Of a DNA stretch of 64,000 bases, positions 16,813-24,918 are shown one piece after another. The position numbers were made by a program, and so were the translations under genes. Origin of the DNA: Phycisphaerae bacterium. GTDB taxonomy: Bacteria; Planctomycetota; Phycisphaerae; UBA1845. The stretch covers positions 310,001 to 374,000 of the forward strand of contig JAJDDY010000087.1 of the NCBI GenBank assembly GCA_029260075.1. Reading direction: 5' to 3'. The notes under the pieces are model-generated. The model did not search any database, was not told the origin of the DNA, and saw only the letters and a list, made by a program, of their open reading frames with translations. Positions within the stretch are counted from its first letter, which is position 1; every line of letters begins with the position of its first letter.

Positions 16813-17849
16813 ATCCGCCCTCACCGTCCCTACCGATTCAGCACGTGCAAGCATCGTTTGTCGACCAAGTCGCGGTCGGTCTCGCCATCGGTTTGGCGGT
16901 CGCGCTCTTCCTGACCGTCGGGCGTGTGGTGCTTGGTCCTTCCGACCCGCTGGCGCCCGTAAGCGTTTTCTCCACCGGCGCGGGAGCCTTAATGCTTATT
17001 GAGTCGGCGGCGCTAGCCGGTGTCGCCACTTGTCTTGCGACGCTGCTCGCCGGTCGTCGTGCAATGGATGTCGGCATCTTGGCCGCAGTCGTAGGCTTGG
17101 CTGTCTACACACTGTTCGGCGGAACGACGGAGCAGTTCCTGCTCGACGGTGCCGACGCTGCGCGGCGGGAATCGCTTGCAGGCACCGGTTCTACTAGCGG
17201 AGTCGAGCACGCCTTGGCGCTGCGTTTCTTGGTTGAGGCTTTGGGTTGGTGGTTGGTTGTGGCTGTCTCTCTGGCGGTCTCGGCTTTGGTCTATCGGTGG
17301 TGTTGCTCTTCACCCACAAGCGACGGCGCTGAACCGAGTCAGGCGATGCTGCCCGCAGGGTTTGACATTCCTCGCGTACCGCAGGGTCTGACGGGCATCG
17401 CATCGACCCAGCGAACGCCGGTGGCCATGGGTTTGCGCCATGCGTTGATCGTGGGCGGCGTGGGCCTCGCGGCGATGATGATCTTCTCGGCCGGTCTGGG
17501 CGCCAGTTCCATTAAACATGGACAGGTGTTCTTCGTTGTAGGCATGTCCGCCTTTGTCGGCGAGTATTTTGCCTTCCGCACTGTTCCGGTTCGCTCGGCG
17601 CTCTGGTCAATCCTGGGCGTTGTGTTGATTGTGTTCGGCGGTTACCTTTGGTCGGCGGTTCGTCCAGACGTCGGGGGTACCGCCAACATTCCGTCGAGCC
17701 ATTTCATGCGGGTCTTGCCGACACAATTCGTTTCGGTCGGCGTGGCCGGTGCGATTCTGGGCTTCTGGTATAGCTTCTGGCCTGACTCGCTTTCGGAACC
17801 GGAACCACCCACCCCCAAGCCGTCGCGCTCGCGAACCAAACGTCGTTAA
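16809..17849 (+). CDS. Polytopic membrane protein coupled to dapA, function unknown
   Basis: A 346-aa protein with about eight predicted membrane helices (for example VAVGLAIGLAVALFLTVGRVV near residue 22 and IVGGVGLAAMMIFSAGLG near 217), a proline-rich loop near 185-205, and a basic tail PKPSRSRTKRR. I do not recognise a family. Its ATG overlaps the dapA stop, so translation is probably coupled; no link to lysine synthesis can be read from the sequence. Confidence 0.75.
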   Translation: MNPPSPSLPIQHVQASFVDQVAVGLAIGLAVALFLTVGRVVLGPSDPLAPVSVFSTGAGALMLIESAALAGVATCLATLLAGRRAMDVGILAAVVGLAVYTLFGGTTEQFLLDGADAARRESLAGTGSTSGVEHALALRFLVEALGWWLVVAVSLAVSALVYRWCCSSPTSDGAEPSQAMLPAGFDIPRVPQGLTGIASTQRTPVAMGLRHALIVGGVGLAAMMIFSAGLGASSIKHGQVFFVVGMSAFVGEYFAFRTVPVRSALWSILGVVLIVFGGYLWSAVRPDVGGTANIPSSHFMRVLPTQFVSVGVAGAILGFWYSFWPDSLSEPEPPTPKPSRSRTKRR

Positions 17850-18174
17850 CGTGTGCCCACGACAACGCGCTGCATCGGACCGAGCACTATTGCGGGTCGC
17901 TGGTTTTTGACCGGTGACCCTGTTGACACCGTTTCCCTCAGCCTGCTGTAGATGCTTGCGTTCTTTCCGGCGCACAGGATCGGAATACTAGAGGGGTGGA
18001 GGTACGAGAAAGGATTCACGTACCAGCAAGAACACCCGTGTTCGCTTGCAAACCGGTCCGAATCAGGTATGCTGAACGGAGGAAGGATGTGCTGTCGGCG
18101 ATGTGCATGAACACGCCCCATCATGACTCCGGCGGCCCGAGTCCTGCAAGCCTTATTCGCAAGGAGGCGACACC
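17850..18174. other. Intergenic region with an AGGA-loop hairpin and a promoter candidate
   Basis: The hairpin at 18001-18024 has stem GGTACG/CGTACC, inner pair GAA/TTC and loop AGGA, a third stem sequence around the conserved loop. A promoter-like pair follows at 18046-18073. No gene is seen. Confidence 0.7.
18046..18073 (+). promoter_or_regulatory. Possible promoter of the L,D-transpeptidase/selenoprotein pair
   Basis: TTGCAA (18046-18051) and TATGCT (18068-18073) with a 16-nt spacer, about 100 nt before the GTG start at 18175. Read by eye. Confidence 0.35.
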
Positions 18175-19191
18175 GTGGCGCGATATCGACCCCACCGCAG
18201 ACGTAAGAAACTCGGTCCCCAATTGGTACTGCTCTTGGCCGGGGGCGTGGTTGCGGCCACATGGTGGTTCTTCCTCCGCAACGGGCTGACCGCCATAACG
18301 GAACAGCCTGTTGCACTCGCCGTGCAACCCCGACTGACCACGGATCGACCTGAGCACGCTTCCACCACCGGGCAGCAGCAAGACGTGCCCGAAAAAGGGA
18401 CCACCACAACCCCGACAACGCCCGCAGAAGCTACCAACCAGCGGCGGCAGGCGGCGGCGTTGGTCACGGCTGGCAAGCAAGCACTGACGCGCGGCGAACT
18501 GATCCCCGCTCGAACGTATTTTAGCGAAGCGCTGGCGCTGGGCGTGGCTGAGGCGGATCGTTCGCTGGTGCGTGCTGAGCTGACACGCCTCGGCAATGAG
18601 ACCATTTTTTCGTCGCGCGTGATCACGGGCGATCCGATGGTGGAACGACACATCATCAAACCGGGCGAGACGCTGGGCAAGATCGCCCGCGCCCACCACA
18701 TTTCAGACGATCTGCTCGCGTCGATTAACAACATCACCAACAAGAACATGATCCGTGCGGGGCAGGCTATCAAAGTGATCAAAGGTCCATTTCGCGCCGA
18801 GGTCGACAAGTCCGATTTCATCTTGGACGTGTACCTTGCTGAGACCTTGGTGACACATTTTCGCGTAGCCCTCGGCGCCGACGGCAGCACGCCGACGGGT
18901 ACGTGGCGCGTGGGCACAAAGCTTGAGAACCCGACATACTATCCGCCGCGCACCGGACGCATCATCGCATCGGACGATCCGACCAACCCGCTGGGCGAAC
19001 GGTGGATCGGATTGCAGGGTATCGACGGCGAGGCGATCGGTCAGTTGCGCTATGGTATCCACGGCACGGTCGAACCGGACAGCATCGGACAGAACGTTTC
19101 CATGGGGTGCATCCGACTCTACAACGAAGACGTTGAAACGCTCTACACCTATCTTGTCGAAAAGCATTCCACGGTGAAGGTTCACGACTGA
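18175..19191 (+). CDS. LysM and L,D-transpeptidase (YkuD) cell-wall enzyme
   Basis: A 338-aa protein: basic N-terminus, one membrane anchor (about 15-35), a Thr/Pro-rich linker, a short TPR-like segment (about 85-140), a LysM peptidoglycan-binding domain (about 155-200, HIIKPGETLGKIARAHHISDD) and a C-terminal YkuD domain. The active site HGT...SMGCIRLYN is intact (catalytic Cys near residue 310). Such enzymes make 3-3 cross-links in peptidoglycan or attach lipoproteins to it. The GTG start has AAGGAGG about 6 nt upstream. Its stop codon shares one base with the ATG of the next gene (TGATG), suggesting translational coupling. Confidence 0.92.
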   Translation: MARYRPHRRRKKLGPQLVLLLAGGVVAATWWFFLRNGLTAITEQPVALAVQPRLTTDRPEHASTTGQQQDVPEKGTTTTPTTPAEATNQRRQAAALVTAGKQALTRGELIPARTYFSEALALGVAEADRSLVRAELTRLGNETIFSSRVITGDPMVERHIIKPGETLGKIARAHHISDDLLASINNITNKNMIRAGQAIKVIKGPFRAEVDKSDFILDVYLAETLVTHFRVALGADGSTPTGTWRVGTKLENPTYYPPRTGRIIASDDPTNPLGERWIGLQGIDGEAIGQLRYGIHGTVEPDSIGQNVSMGCIRLYNEDVETLYTYLVEKHSTVKVHD

Positions 19192-19742
19192 TGGCGTGGA
19201 TCAAGACGGTTGACGAATCGGATGCTGACGGGTTGCTCGCGCGCATCTACGAGGGGGCGCGGAAGCGGGCCGGTCAGGTCTATCAAATCATCAAGGTGCA
19301 AAGCAACCACCCGCCGGCGCTCAAGGGGATGATCGATCTGTATGGCTCAGTGATGCGGCTCGACTCGCCGCTGTCGCGGGCGCAGCGAGAGATGATGGCC
19401 GTGGTCGTTTCGCGTGCCAACGGCTGTCACTACTGAACGTGTGCCCACGCCTACGACCTCCGGGCTGAGGTCGACGACGCCGAATGGGTGGAACAGATCG
19501 CCAAAGACTACACGAAGGCGAAGCTTACCGAGATTGACCGAGCGCTGTGCGACCATGCGCTTAAGCTGACGCTCACGCCGTCGGCGGTCAATCAAGGCGA
19601 CGTCGAACGCCTGCGCCAGGTCGGGCTCGACGACCGAGCCATCAACGACGCCACGCAAGTCATCGCGTTCTTCAACTACATCAATCGCATCGCCGACGGG
19701 CTGGGTGTCGACCTGGAACCGGGGATGCCGCCGGCCGAGTAG
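19191..19742 (+). CDS. AhpD-like peroxidase-related protein, predicted selenoprotein (in-frame TGA = Sec82)
   Basis: Read through the TGA at 19434-19436, the frame gives 183 aa, the normal length of the carboxymuconolactone decarboxylase/AhpD 'peroxidase-related enzyme' family. The start WIKTVDESDADGLL, the middle RAQREMMAVVVSRANG and the end AFFNYINRIADGLGV all fit that family across both sides of the TGA. The active site in Cys homologues is CxxC...H. Here it reads C79-H-Y-TGA82-T-C-A-H86, so TGA replaces exactly the second, redox-active Cys. A hairpin at 19454-19473 fits the bacterial SECIS rules. An alternative is a true stop or sequencing error, but the frame, length and hairpin argue against that. 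Sel genes are not in the window. Confidence 0.85.
19437..19491 (+). promoter_or_regulatory. Putative bacterial SECIS element
   Basis: Downstream of the in-frame TGA, CGACCTC (19454-19460) and GAGGTCG (19467-19473) form a perfect 7-bp stem with the 6-nt apical loop CGGGCT. The loop starts 25 nt after the TGA and has G at its second position. Bacterial SECIS elements are known to need a short upper stem, a G among the first two loop bases and a loop about 16-37 nt past the UGA; all three are met. A weaker lower stem may form between 19445-19448 and 19488-19491. Confidence 0.75.
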
Positions 19743-19784
19743 TTCTTTGTCTTTGCTACACTATGACTCGTCAGGTCCGACATT

Positions 19785-19949
19785 GGTGCGAGAAAGGATT
19801 CACGCACCAGCAGCTGGAAGCCGGTGCCACACTTGTTCAACAGCCTGCTGTGAGGGTGTTCAAGAAGGGTTGCTTCAAACGGAGCCGCGCCCGTAAGGAA
19901 GCGGTCTTTCTTCGAGGCCAAGAAGACACTCCCTTACGGTCGCGGCTCT
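19785..19949 (+). repeat. AGGA hairpin, half ACCGGCT hairpin and nested palindrome after the selenoprotein gene
   Basis: AGGA-loop hairpin at 19785-19808 (stem GGTGCG/CGCACC) runs directly into AGCTGGAAGCCGGTGCCACAC-type repeat sequence, then TTGTTCAACAG. The nested palindrome follows at 19881-19949, with arms GGAGCCGCGCCCGTAAGG and CCTTACGGTCGCGGCTCT. T-rich bases after it (TTTTTT near 19965) make it look terminator-like. Confidence 0.75.
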
Positions 19950-19991
19950 GTTCGCAGTGGGCTTTTTTGTGCATCCTTCTTGATTGGGCGG

Positions 19992-21437
19992 TTACTGCGA
20001 AGAGGCGTTGGCCAAGTCTTGTGCCGCTTGTCGTAAGGCACGTAGTGGGTCGGCGAACAGGTCTTCGTGTGGGTCGTCGGGGGCGTCGATGCTGTCCAAG
20101 TGCGAGAAGAATCGGTAGCGGATTTCTATGGCGCGATCGTCGTCGGATGCGTTGTTGTCGATGCCTGTTGTTGAGGCTACCTCGCGCCAGAGCTCTATGA
20201 TTCGGCCTTGCTGGGGCGCGTCGATTATGGAGCCGGTGACCACTTCCACATAACCCCCGCGATCGAACACGGCGTGTTGGTGTAAGTGACCGGCGAGGTG
20301 GAGTTTGACGCAGGGGTAGGCGTTTAACATCTCACGAAATGACATGGTGGTAAGGGCTGTACCGTAGGCGGTGACGAGTGACTCGCTGGGGTGGTGTGTG
20401 GCGATGACGACGTACTCATTGTTCGCTTGCGCCTTCTGCAACTCGGCTTCTAGAAATCGGCGCTGGTCGATGGAGATAGCCCCTTCGGAAAACGGCAGCG
20501 TAGCTTGTTCGTTTGCGGCGCTTGACGTGTTCAGGGCAATCAAACGCAACCCGGCGGTGGGTGATGTGCTGTACCACGTGCGCGTGGGGGCGGCGGCGTC
20601 GAAACCGTGACCTCGCGGTTCGCCCGGGCTTGCGAGGTGGGCCGCTATGAATTCCGTTTCGGTAATGAAGCGGCGATCGGCGTTTTGTGGAACGATCGTG
20701 ACGAAGCTGGTTGCGGGCGGAGGTCCCGGGTTGTTGGGCGTGATCGGCGCGATGGCAAGTGAACCGGTCGGATTGAGCAGGGATGGCAGGTGAATTCCTG
20801 GTCGCTGCGGTAACGGTAGTGGGCTGACGCGTCGACCTTGCCCGTCCGTGACGATCGGGAAGACGCCGACGGCTAAACGGTCATGGTTGCCCATCACGCT
20901 GTACCAGGAAATCGTGGGGGCGGAACCGTGGACACCGTTGCGGTATAGTCCTTGGGCTTCGAACGGCGCGTGCGGATCGAGTGAGAGCTCGGGGCGCTGG
21001 GCGCGATCGTCGGTGCGACTCGTCGGGTCGATGGTGCCGCCGTCCATCGCGGTAACGAACCATCGCAGTTCGTTAAGCTGACTGTTGTCGACGGCATCGC
21101 CGGTGTGGATGACGAAGTCAATCGGCGATTGGGCGATGTGTATTTTGTTGATTGTGCGAACGAACCCGTCCAAGAGTTGGGTCGAGTAGGCTTCTTGTGG
21201 TCGCCAGGCGCTGTTGGACAGCGCGGCGAACGCAGTGAGGCGTGCGGGTGATTCCTCATCCACGATATGGGAATCGCTGATGTGTGCCCATCGCGCGAGT
21301 AGGGTGAAACGGTCGCGATCGATTGGGGCGACCGATTCGGCCGGAAGCAAGGGTTCCGGTTGGGCACCGCACGCGGCGAGCATCGCGAGTGATGCGCACG
21401 CCGCGAACAAACTGTTCCTATTGCGGCCTATCCACAT
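19992..21437 (-). CDS. Metallophosphoesterase lipoprotein
   Basis: A 481-aa protein with a lipobox (SLAMLAACG) ending near residue 24. The calcineurin-like phosphoesterase metal motifs are all present: ISDSH (D-x-H), HTGDAVDN, MGNHD, ATHHPSE and LAGHLHQHA. It is secreted and lipid-anchored; the substrate is unknown. The family includes phosphodiesterases and sugar-phosphate or nucleotide phosphatases. ATG at 21437 begins right at the signal peptide; a frame extension to 21473 is less likely. A convergent spacer separates it from the selenoprotein gene. Confidence 0.88.
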   Translation of the reverse strand: MWIGRNRNSLFAACASLAMLAACGAQPEPLLPAESVAPIDRDRFTLLARWAHISDSHIVDEESPARLTAFAALSNSAWRPQEAYSTQLLDGFVRTINKIHIAQSPIDFVIHTGDAVDNSQLNELRWFVTAMDGGTIDPTSRTDDRAQRPELSLDPHAPFEAQGLYRNGVHGSAPTISWYSVMGNHDRLAVGVFPIVTDGQGRRVSPLPLPQRPGIHLPSLLNPTGSLAIAPITPNNPGPPPATSFVTIVPQNADRRFITETEFIAAHLASPGEPRGHGFDAAAPTRTWYSTSPTAGLRLIALNTSSAANEQATLPFSEGAISIDQRRFLEAELQKAQANNEYVVIATHHPSESLVTAYGTALTTMSFREMLNAYPCVKLHLAGHLHQHAVFDRGGYVEVVTGSIIDAPQQGRIIELWREVASTTGIDNNASDDDRAIEIRYRFFSHLDSIDAPDDPHEDLFADPLRALRQAAQDLANASSQ

Positions 21438-21724
21438 GAGTTTACGTAGCTCATTGTCTGGCGCGTGAGACATCGCGCGACTTCGGTCGGTGCGTCAGTC
21501 AATTGCAGGATGGGAATCCTGCTTGCGCGGAGGGACGAGATAGGAATCTCGTCCCAGCGTACCCAGCGTACCCAGCGTACCCAGCGTGTCCCAGCGTGTC
21601 CCAGCGTAAGCCATGGGCCACCCAACCCGTCTGTAAAGAGGCGGCAATCGCTAATGGATCACCGGCTGGAAGCCGGTGCCACACATGTGCGTCTTGCTTG
21701 TTGTCCAAGGCGCCCGTCGAGCCG
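21438..21724 (+). repeat. Repeat cluster between hflC and the phosphoesterase gene
   Basis: AGGA hairpin at 21532-21555, here fully complementary (GGGACGAGAT, AGGA, ATCTCGTCCC). It runs into a short tandem array at 21553-21608 (four CCCAGCGTA units, then two CCCAGCGTGT units). Then come a piece of the GCCATGGGCCACCC palindrome and an ACCGGCT hairpin at 21661-21677. Confidence 0.85.
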
Positions 21725-22675
21725 CTAATCCTTCTTCGATTTCTTGGGTCCGTGAAGCTGCTTGAAAAACTCGTTCTCGGTCGAGATGATCAATCGCGTA
21801 TTTGCGTCCATCGTCTTCTTGTAGGCTTCGATTTGGCGTAGGAACTGGTAGAATTCCGGGGACTTACCGAACGCCTTGGCGGTGATTTCGATGACCGCCG
21901 CGTCGCCCTCGCCACGGATGATCGCCGATCGTTCTTCCATGTCGCCTTCGATTTCGTCAAGCTCTTTGCGCGTCTGACCGAGGATGCGGTTCTTCTGCTC
22001 CTGTGCCTCCGATTCATACAAGCTGGCGATTCGCATGCGCTCCGATCGCATGCGCTCGTATACTTTTTCGCGAACGGATTCGATGTAGTTGATGCGCTTG
22101 ATGTGGATGGCGACCAGGCCCATACCGTACGTGTCTTCTAGGCCTTCACTGGCGAGCTCCATGATCTCCTTCTCGATTTTCTTCCGCCCGGTGACGACGC
22201 GTTCGCGGCGCTCTGACCAATCCTTTTCGAGCTCTTTGCTTTCGTAGATGAGCGCATCGTCGGTCGTGCGCACGGCGTCGATCAGGTTGTTCTTCGCGAT
22301 CACGCCACGAACGGCAGAGTCGACCAACTCGTCCAGTCGTCGTTGGCCATTCGCCTGTGAACCTACGGCTTTGATGAACTTGAGCGGATCCACAATTTTC
22401 CAGCGCGCCCACACGTCGATGTAGATACGCCGCTTGTCCTTCGTGGGCATGTTCTGCGGGTCACCGTCCCAGGGGAGCAGTCGTTTCTCCATCCGGTTGA
22501 CGTCTTGGACGAACGGTGTCTTCCAATGCGGTCCGGCTTCGGTCACCGCGCGAACCGGCTTGCCGAATTCGGTGATGATCGCCTGCTGTCCTTCCGGAAT
22601 AACATAGAGTCCGCCTTTGAGCACAGTGAGCGCTGCAATGACGAGCACGATGATGACTACTGTGGATTTCTTCAT
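21725..22675 (-). CDS. hflC: HflC-type SPFH membrane protein
   Basis: A 316-aa protein with one N-terminal helix (STVVIIVLVIAALTVLKGGLYV) and an SPFH/band 7 domain (about 25-190: VIPEGQQAIITEFGKPVRAVTEAGPHWKTPF). A charged coiled coil follows (about 190-260), then FGKSPEFYQFLRQIEAYKKTM and a basic tail. HflC forms with HflK a large cage around FtsH in the inner membrane that controls proteolysis. Its ATG overlaps the hflK stop by 4 nt. Confidence 0.94.
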   Translation of the reverse strand: MKKSTVVIIVLVIAALTVLKGGLYVIPEGQQAIITEFGKPVRAVTEAGPHWKTPFVQDVNRMEKRLLPWDGDPQNMPTKDKRRIYIDVWARWKIVDPLKFIKAVGSQANGQRRLDELVDSAVRGVIAKNNLIDAVRTTDDALIYESKELEKDWSERRERVVTGRKKIEKEIMELASEGLEDTYGMGLVAIHIKRINYIESVREKVYERMRSERMRIASLYESEAQEQKNRILGQTRKELDEIEGDMEERSAIIRGEGDAAVIEITAKAFGKSPEFYQFLRQIEAYKKTMDANTRLIISTENEFFKQLHGPKKSKKD

Positions 22676-23736
22676 TGTCCACCTCCCAAGCGACCGCGCT
22701 GGCGAGAACCACCGGTCGACAGGCTCGCGTCTGAAGGGTTGAGGTGCAGCAGTGGGAGCGTTCCGGTTATCGATTCGTCAATGACGGTCTTGTCGACCAC
22801 CTTCATCAGAATGTCCTCCATCCCCTCCAAGTACAGTCTCATCCTCGTGATCTCGGGGGCTTTCTCGTATTCCGCCAATTGGGCGAGAAACGCCGTGCCT
22901 TGTCCGGTGGCTTCTTTTTGCACACGCAGGGCGTAGCCCTCTGCTTCGGCGATGGTCCGATCGCGTCGACCGCGCGCCGCGGGGATCAACCGGTTTCGCT
23001 CACCCTTGGATTCGTTGACCACGCGTTCCTTGCTCTGCTTGGCCCGGTTCACCGCGTCGAAGGCGTCCTTAACCTTGTCGGGCGGTGTGGCCGACTGCAA
23101 CCTGACATTGACCACCCTGACGCCCGATTCAAAACCGTCGAGCATTTGCTGCATTTCTATTTTGGCGTCCTGGGCGATTTGTTCGCGACCGATGGTGATC
23201 ACCGAGTCGACGCTCACATCGCCGATGATGCGCCGCATCGCTGCTTCCGACACGTCGGCGATCAGATCGCGGGCGTTGGTGTTCGGATCACTTCTTCGAT
23301 CTCCGCCGACGCGGAACAGGAATAACTCTGGATCAATGATTTGGTATTGAACGACCCACTCCACGTGCGCCAGGTTCAAGTCCGCAGTCAACATGCGCGC
23401 GATCATTTTGTCCTGCGCGCCGGGGCGTGCGTATTCCGTCCTCCGACCGGCGACGAGCGTTCGGTATCCGAACTCGATGGACTGCACTCTCTCGACCGGA
23501 ACGGAGTAGGCGGTGTCGATCGGCCAGGGCAGTTTCAAATGCAAGCCCGGCGGCGCGATCTTCAACTTCTTGCCAAGGCGTAAGACTACCGCCCGGCTGT
23601 CGGCTTCGACTTTGTACAACGTCGAGCCGGAAGCCCACAGCAGCACAAGCAGCACGGCACCGGCCACGATGCGCCCGCTGTACAGCTTCCAGTAGTGTTG
23701 CAGCATGACCTGTAGGTCGTCGAGTTCCTGAGTCAT
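22672..23736 (-). CDS. hflK: HflK-type SPFH membrane protein
   Basis: A 354-aa partner of HflC. One helix lies near residues 20-40 (GRIVAGAVLLVLLWASGSTLY). The SPFH domain follows (SRAVVLRLGKKLKIAPPGLHLKLPWPID), with a coiled coil (about 225-290) and the conserved C-terminal GMEDILMKVVDKTVIDESITGTLPLLHLNP. The frame extends upstream to 23844, but ATG at 23736 gives a normal N-terminus (MTQELDDLQ). The order hflK-hflC with overlap is standard. FtsH is not encoded here. Confidence 0.93.
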   Translation of the reverse strand: MTQELDDLQVMLQHYWKLYSGRIVAGAVLLVLLWASGSTLYKVEADSRAVVLRLGKKLKIAPPGLHLKLPWPIDTAYSVPVERVQSIEFGYRTLVAGRRTEYARPGAQDKMIARMLTADLNLAHVEWVVQYQIIDPELFLFRVGGDRRSDPNTNARDLIADVSEAAMRRIIGDVSVDSVITIGREQIAQDAKIEMQQMLDGFESGVRVVNVRLQSATPPDKVKDAFDAVNRAKQSKERVVNESKGERNRLIPAARGRRDRTIAEAEGYALRVQKEATGQGTAFLAQLAEYEKAPEITRMRLYLEGMEDILMKVVDKTVIDESITGTLPLLHLNPSDASLSTGGSRQRGRLGGGQ

Positions 23737-24117
23737 AGCGTACCTTCTCGTTCTAATGCTTCCGACCGGGGAGGCGATCGTCACACGATCGCGCCCGGGC
23801 GAAGTTTTCCGCAGTAGCCGGCGCCGCAGACGACGCTGTCGCAAGACGTACGCCAGCCGGGAACTGCCTCACGCGGAGTTCTAATTGGTTTGGGTCATAG
23901 GGACAAGGGGCACGATACGCTCGTTGTTGCGACACGTCGCCGTTCTCCTATCCCAACCAACTGTTGAACAAGGCAGGTATTCAAGCGCGTTACCGCAAAC
24001 CCGCCCGTGGTAACGAGCTGCGTCCGCATCAAGAGGGAGAAATCGCCAATGGATCACCGGCTGGAAGCCGATGCCACACTTCTTCGACAGGCTGTTCGGC
24101 GTCAGCGGTCGTCTGGG
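23737..24117. repeat. Spacer upstream of hflK containing a full 138-bp element
   Basis: The stretch 23737-23956 has no convincing gene and should hold the hflK promoter. 23957-24094 is copy 2 of the 138-bp element. Confidence 0.6.
23957..24094 (+). repeat. 138-bp element with terminal inverted repeats, copy 2
   Basis: Ends are CCAACTGTTGAAC and CTTCGACAGGCTG. Length is exactly 138 bp as in copies 1 and 3. The interior AAACCCGCCCGTGGTAACGAG and the right-half GGATCACCGGCTGG hairpin are collinear with them. Confidence 0.85.
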
Positions 24118-24918
24118 CTACCGAACGTCAGCAGGATCGCAGAGCTCGCTGTCGCGGAGGTCTGATACGAACATGTGGCCTGGGTCATGGGTTATGGCGA
24201 AGTTGAGCTTGGCGCGGATGAGGGCCTCCATGGGGGTTACGCCGCAGGCCCAGAAGACGGGGATTTCATCGGCGTGAATCGCCACCGGGTCACCGTAATC
24301 GGGTCGATCCAGATCGTTGATACCGATACTGAGCGGATCACCCATGTGGACGGGCTCGCCGTGGACGCGGGGGTAGGCCCGGGTAATGCGGACGGCCTCC
24401 TCGGCTTGGCTATGCGTCATGGGTCGCATAGAGACGATCATCGGACCGGTAAACGGCCGAGCCGGGTGGCAGTCGATGGTGGTGCGGTACATGGGCACGT
24501 TGCACGATTGCTCAATGTGGCGGACCGGCAGAGCAGCCCGGCGAAGGGCGGCGTCGAAGGTAAACGAACAACCAATCAGAAACGCCACGCAATCGCCAGA
24601 CCAGACTGACTCGACGGACGTGGGGTTGTCAAGGCATTGCCCGTCGCGAAAAATTCGATAGCGCGGCAGGTCGGTTCGAAGGTCGGCGCCGGGCGCCAAC
24701 AACGTCGGCTCGAAGGAACCCGGCGACAGCTCTTCCAGAAGCGGGCAGGGTTTGGGATTCAACCGGCAAAACGTCGCGAACGCTTTCGCATCGTTCTGCG
24801 ACAGCACGACGAGGTTGGCTTGCGTAAACCCGGCGGCCATTCCCGCCGTGGGCTCCGTCCACTGGCCACTACGACACATCGTTCGAACTTGTAGACCGGT
24901 CAATGTTTCAAGATTCAT
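24118..24918 (-). CDS. DUF1445 putative hydro-lyase (D-glutamate cyclase N-terminal family)
   Basis: A 266-aa soluble protein of the YcsI/DUF1445 family. Diagnostic segments are TAGMAAGFTQANLVVL, NPKPCPLLEE, GADLRTDLPRYR, FLIGCSFTFD, NVPMYRTTIDC, FTGPMIVSMRPM and VFWACGVTPMEA. In human DGLUCY a domain of this family is fused in front of the D-glutamate cyclase domain. Here that second domain is in the upstream neighbour, whose stop overlaps this ATG by one base (TAATG), which suggests coupled translation and joint action. Family members are annotated as hydro-lyases, without a firm reaction. Confidence 0.92.
   Translation of the reverse strand: MNLETLTGLQVRTMCRSGQWTEPTAGMAAGFTQANLVVLSQNDAKAFATFCRLNPKPCPLLEELSPGSFEPTLLAPGADLRTDLPRYRIFRDGQCLDNPTSVESVWSGDCVAFLIGCSFTFDAALRRAALPVRHIEQSCNVPMYRTTIDCHPARPFTGPMIVSMRPMTHSQAEEAVRITRAYPRVHGEPVHMGDPLSIGINDLDRPDYGDPVAIHADEIPVFWACGVTPMEALIRAKLNFAITHDPGHMFVSDLRDSELCDPADVR

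Noticed and set aside
19434-19742. Separate short gene starting at the ATG at 19488
   Set aside because: It is in frame with the upstream AhpD-like segment, completes that family's C-terminal half, and has no ribosome-binding site; one selenoprotein gene explains both parts better.
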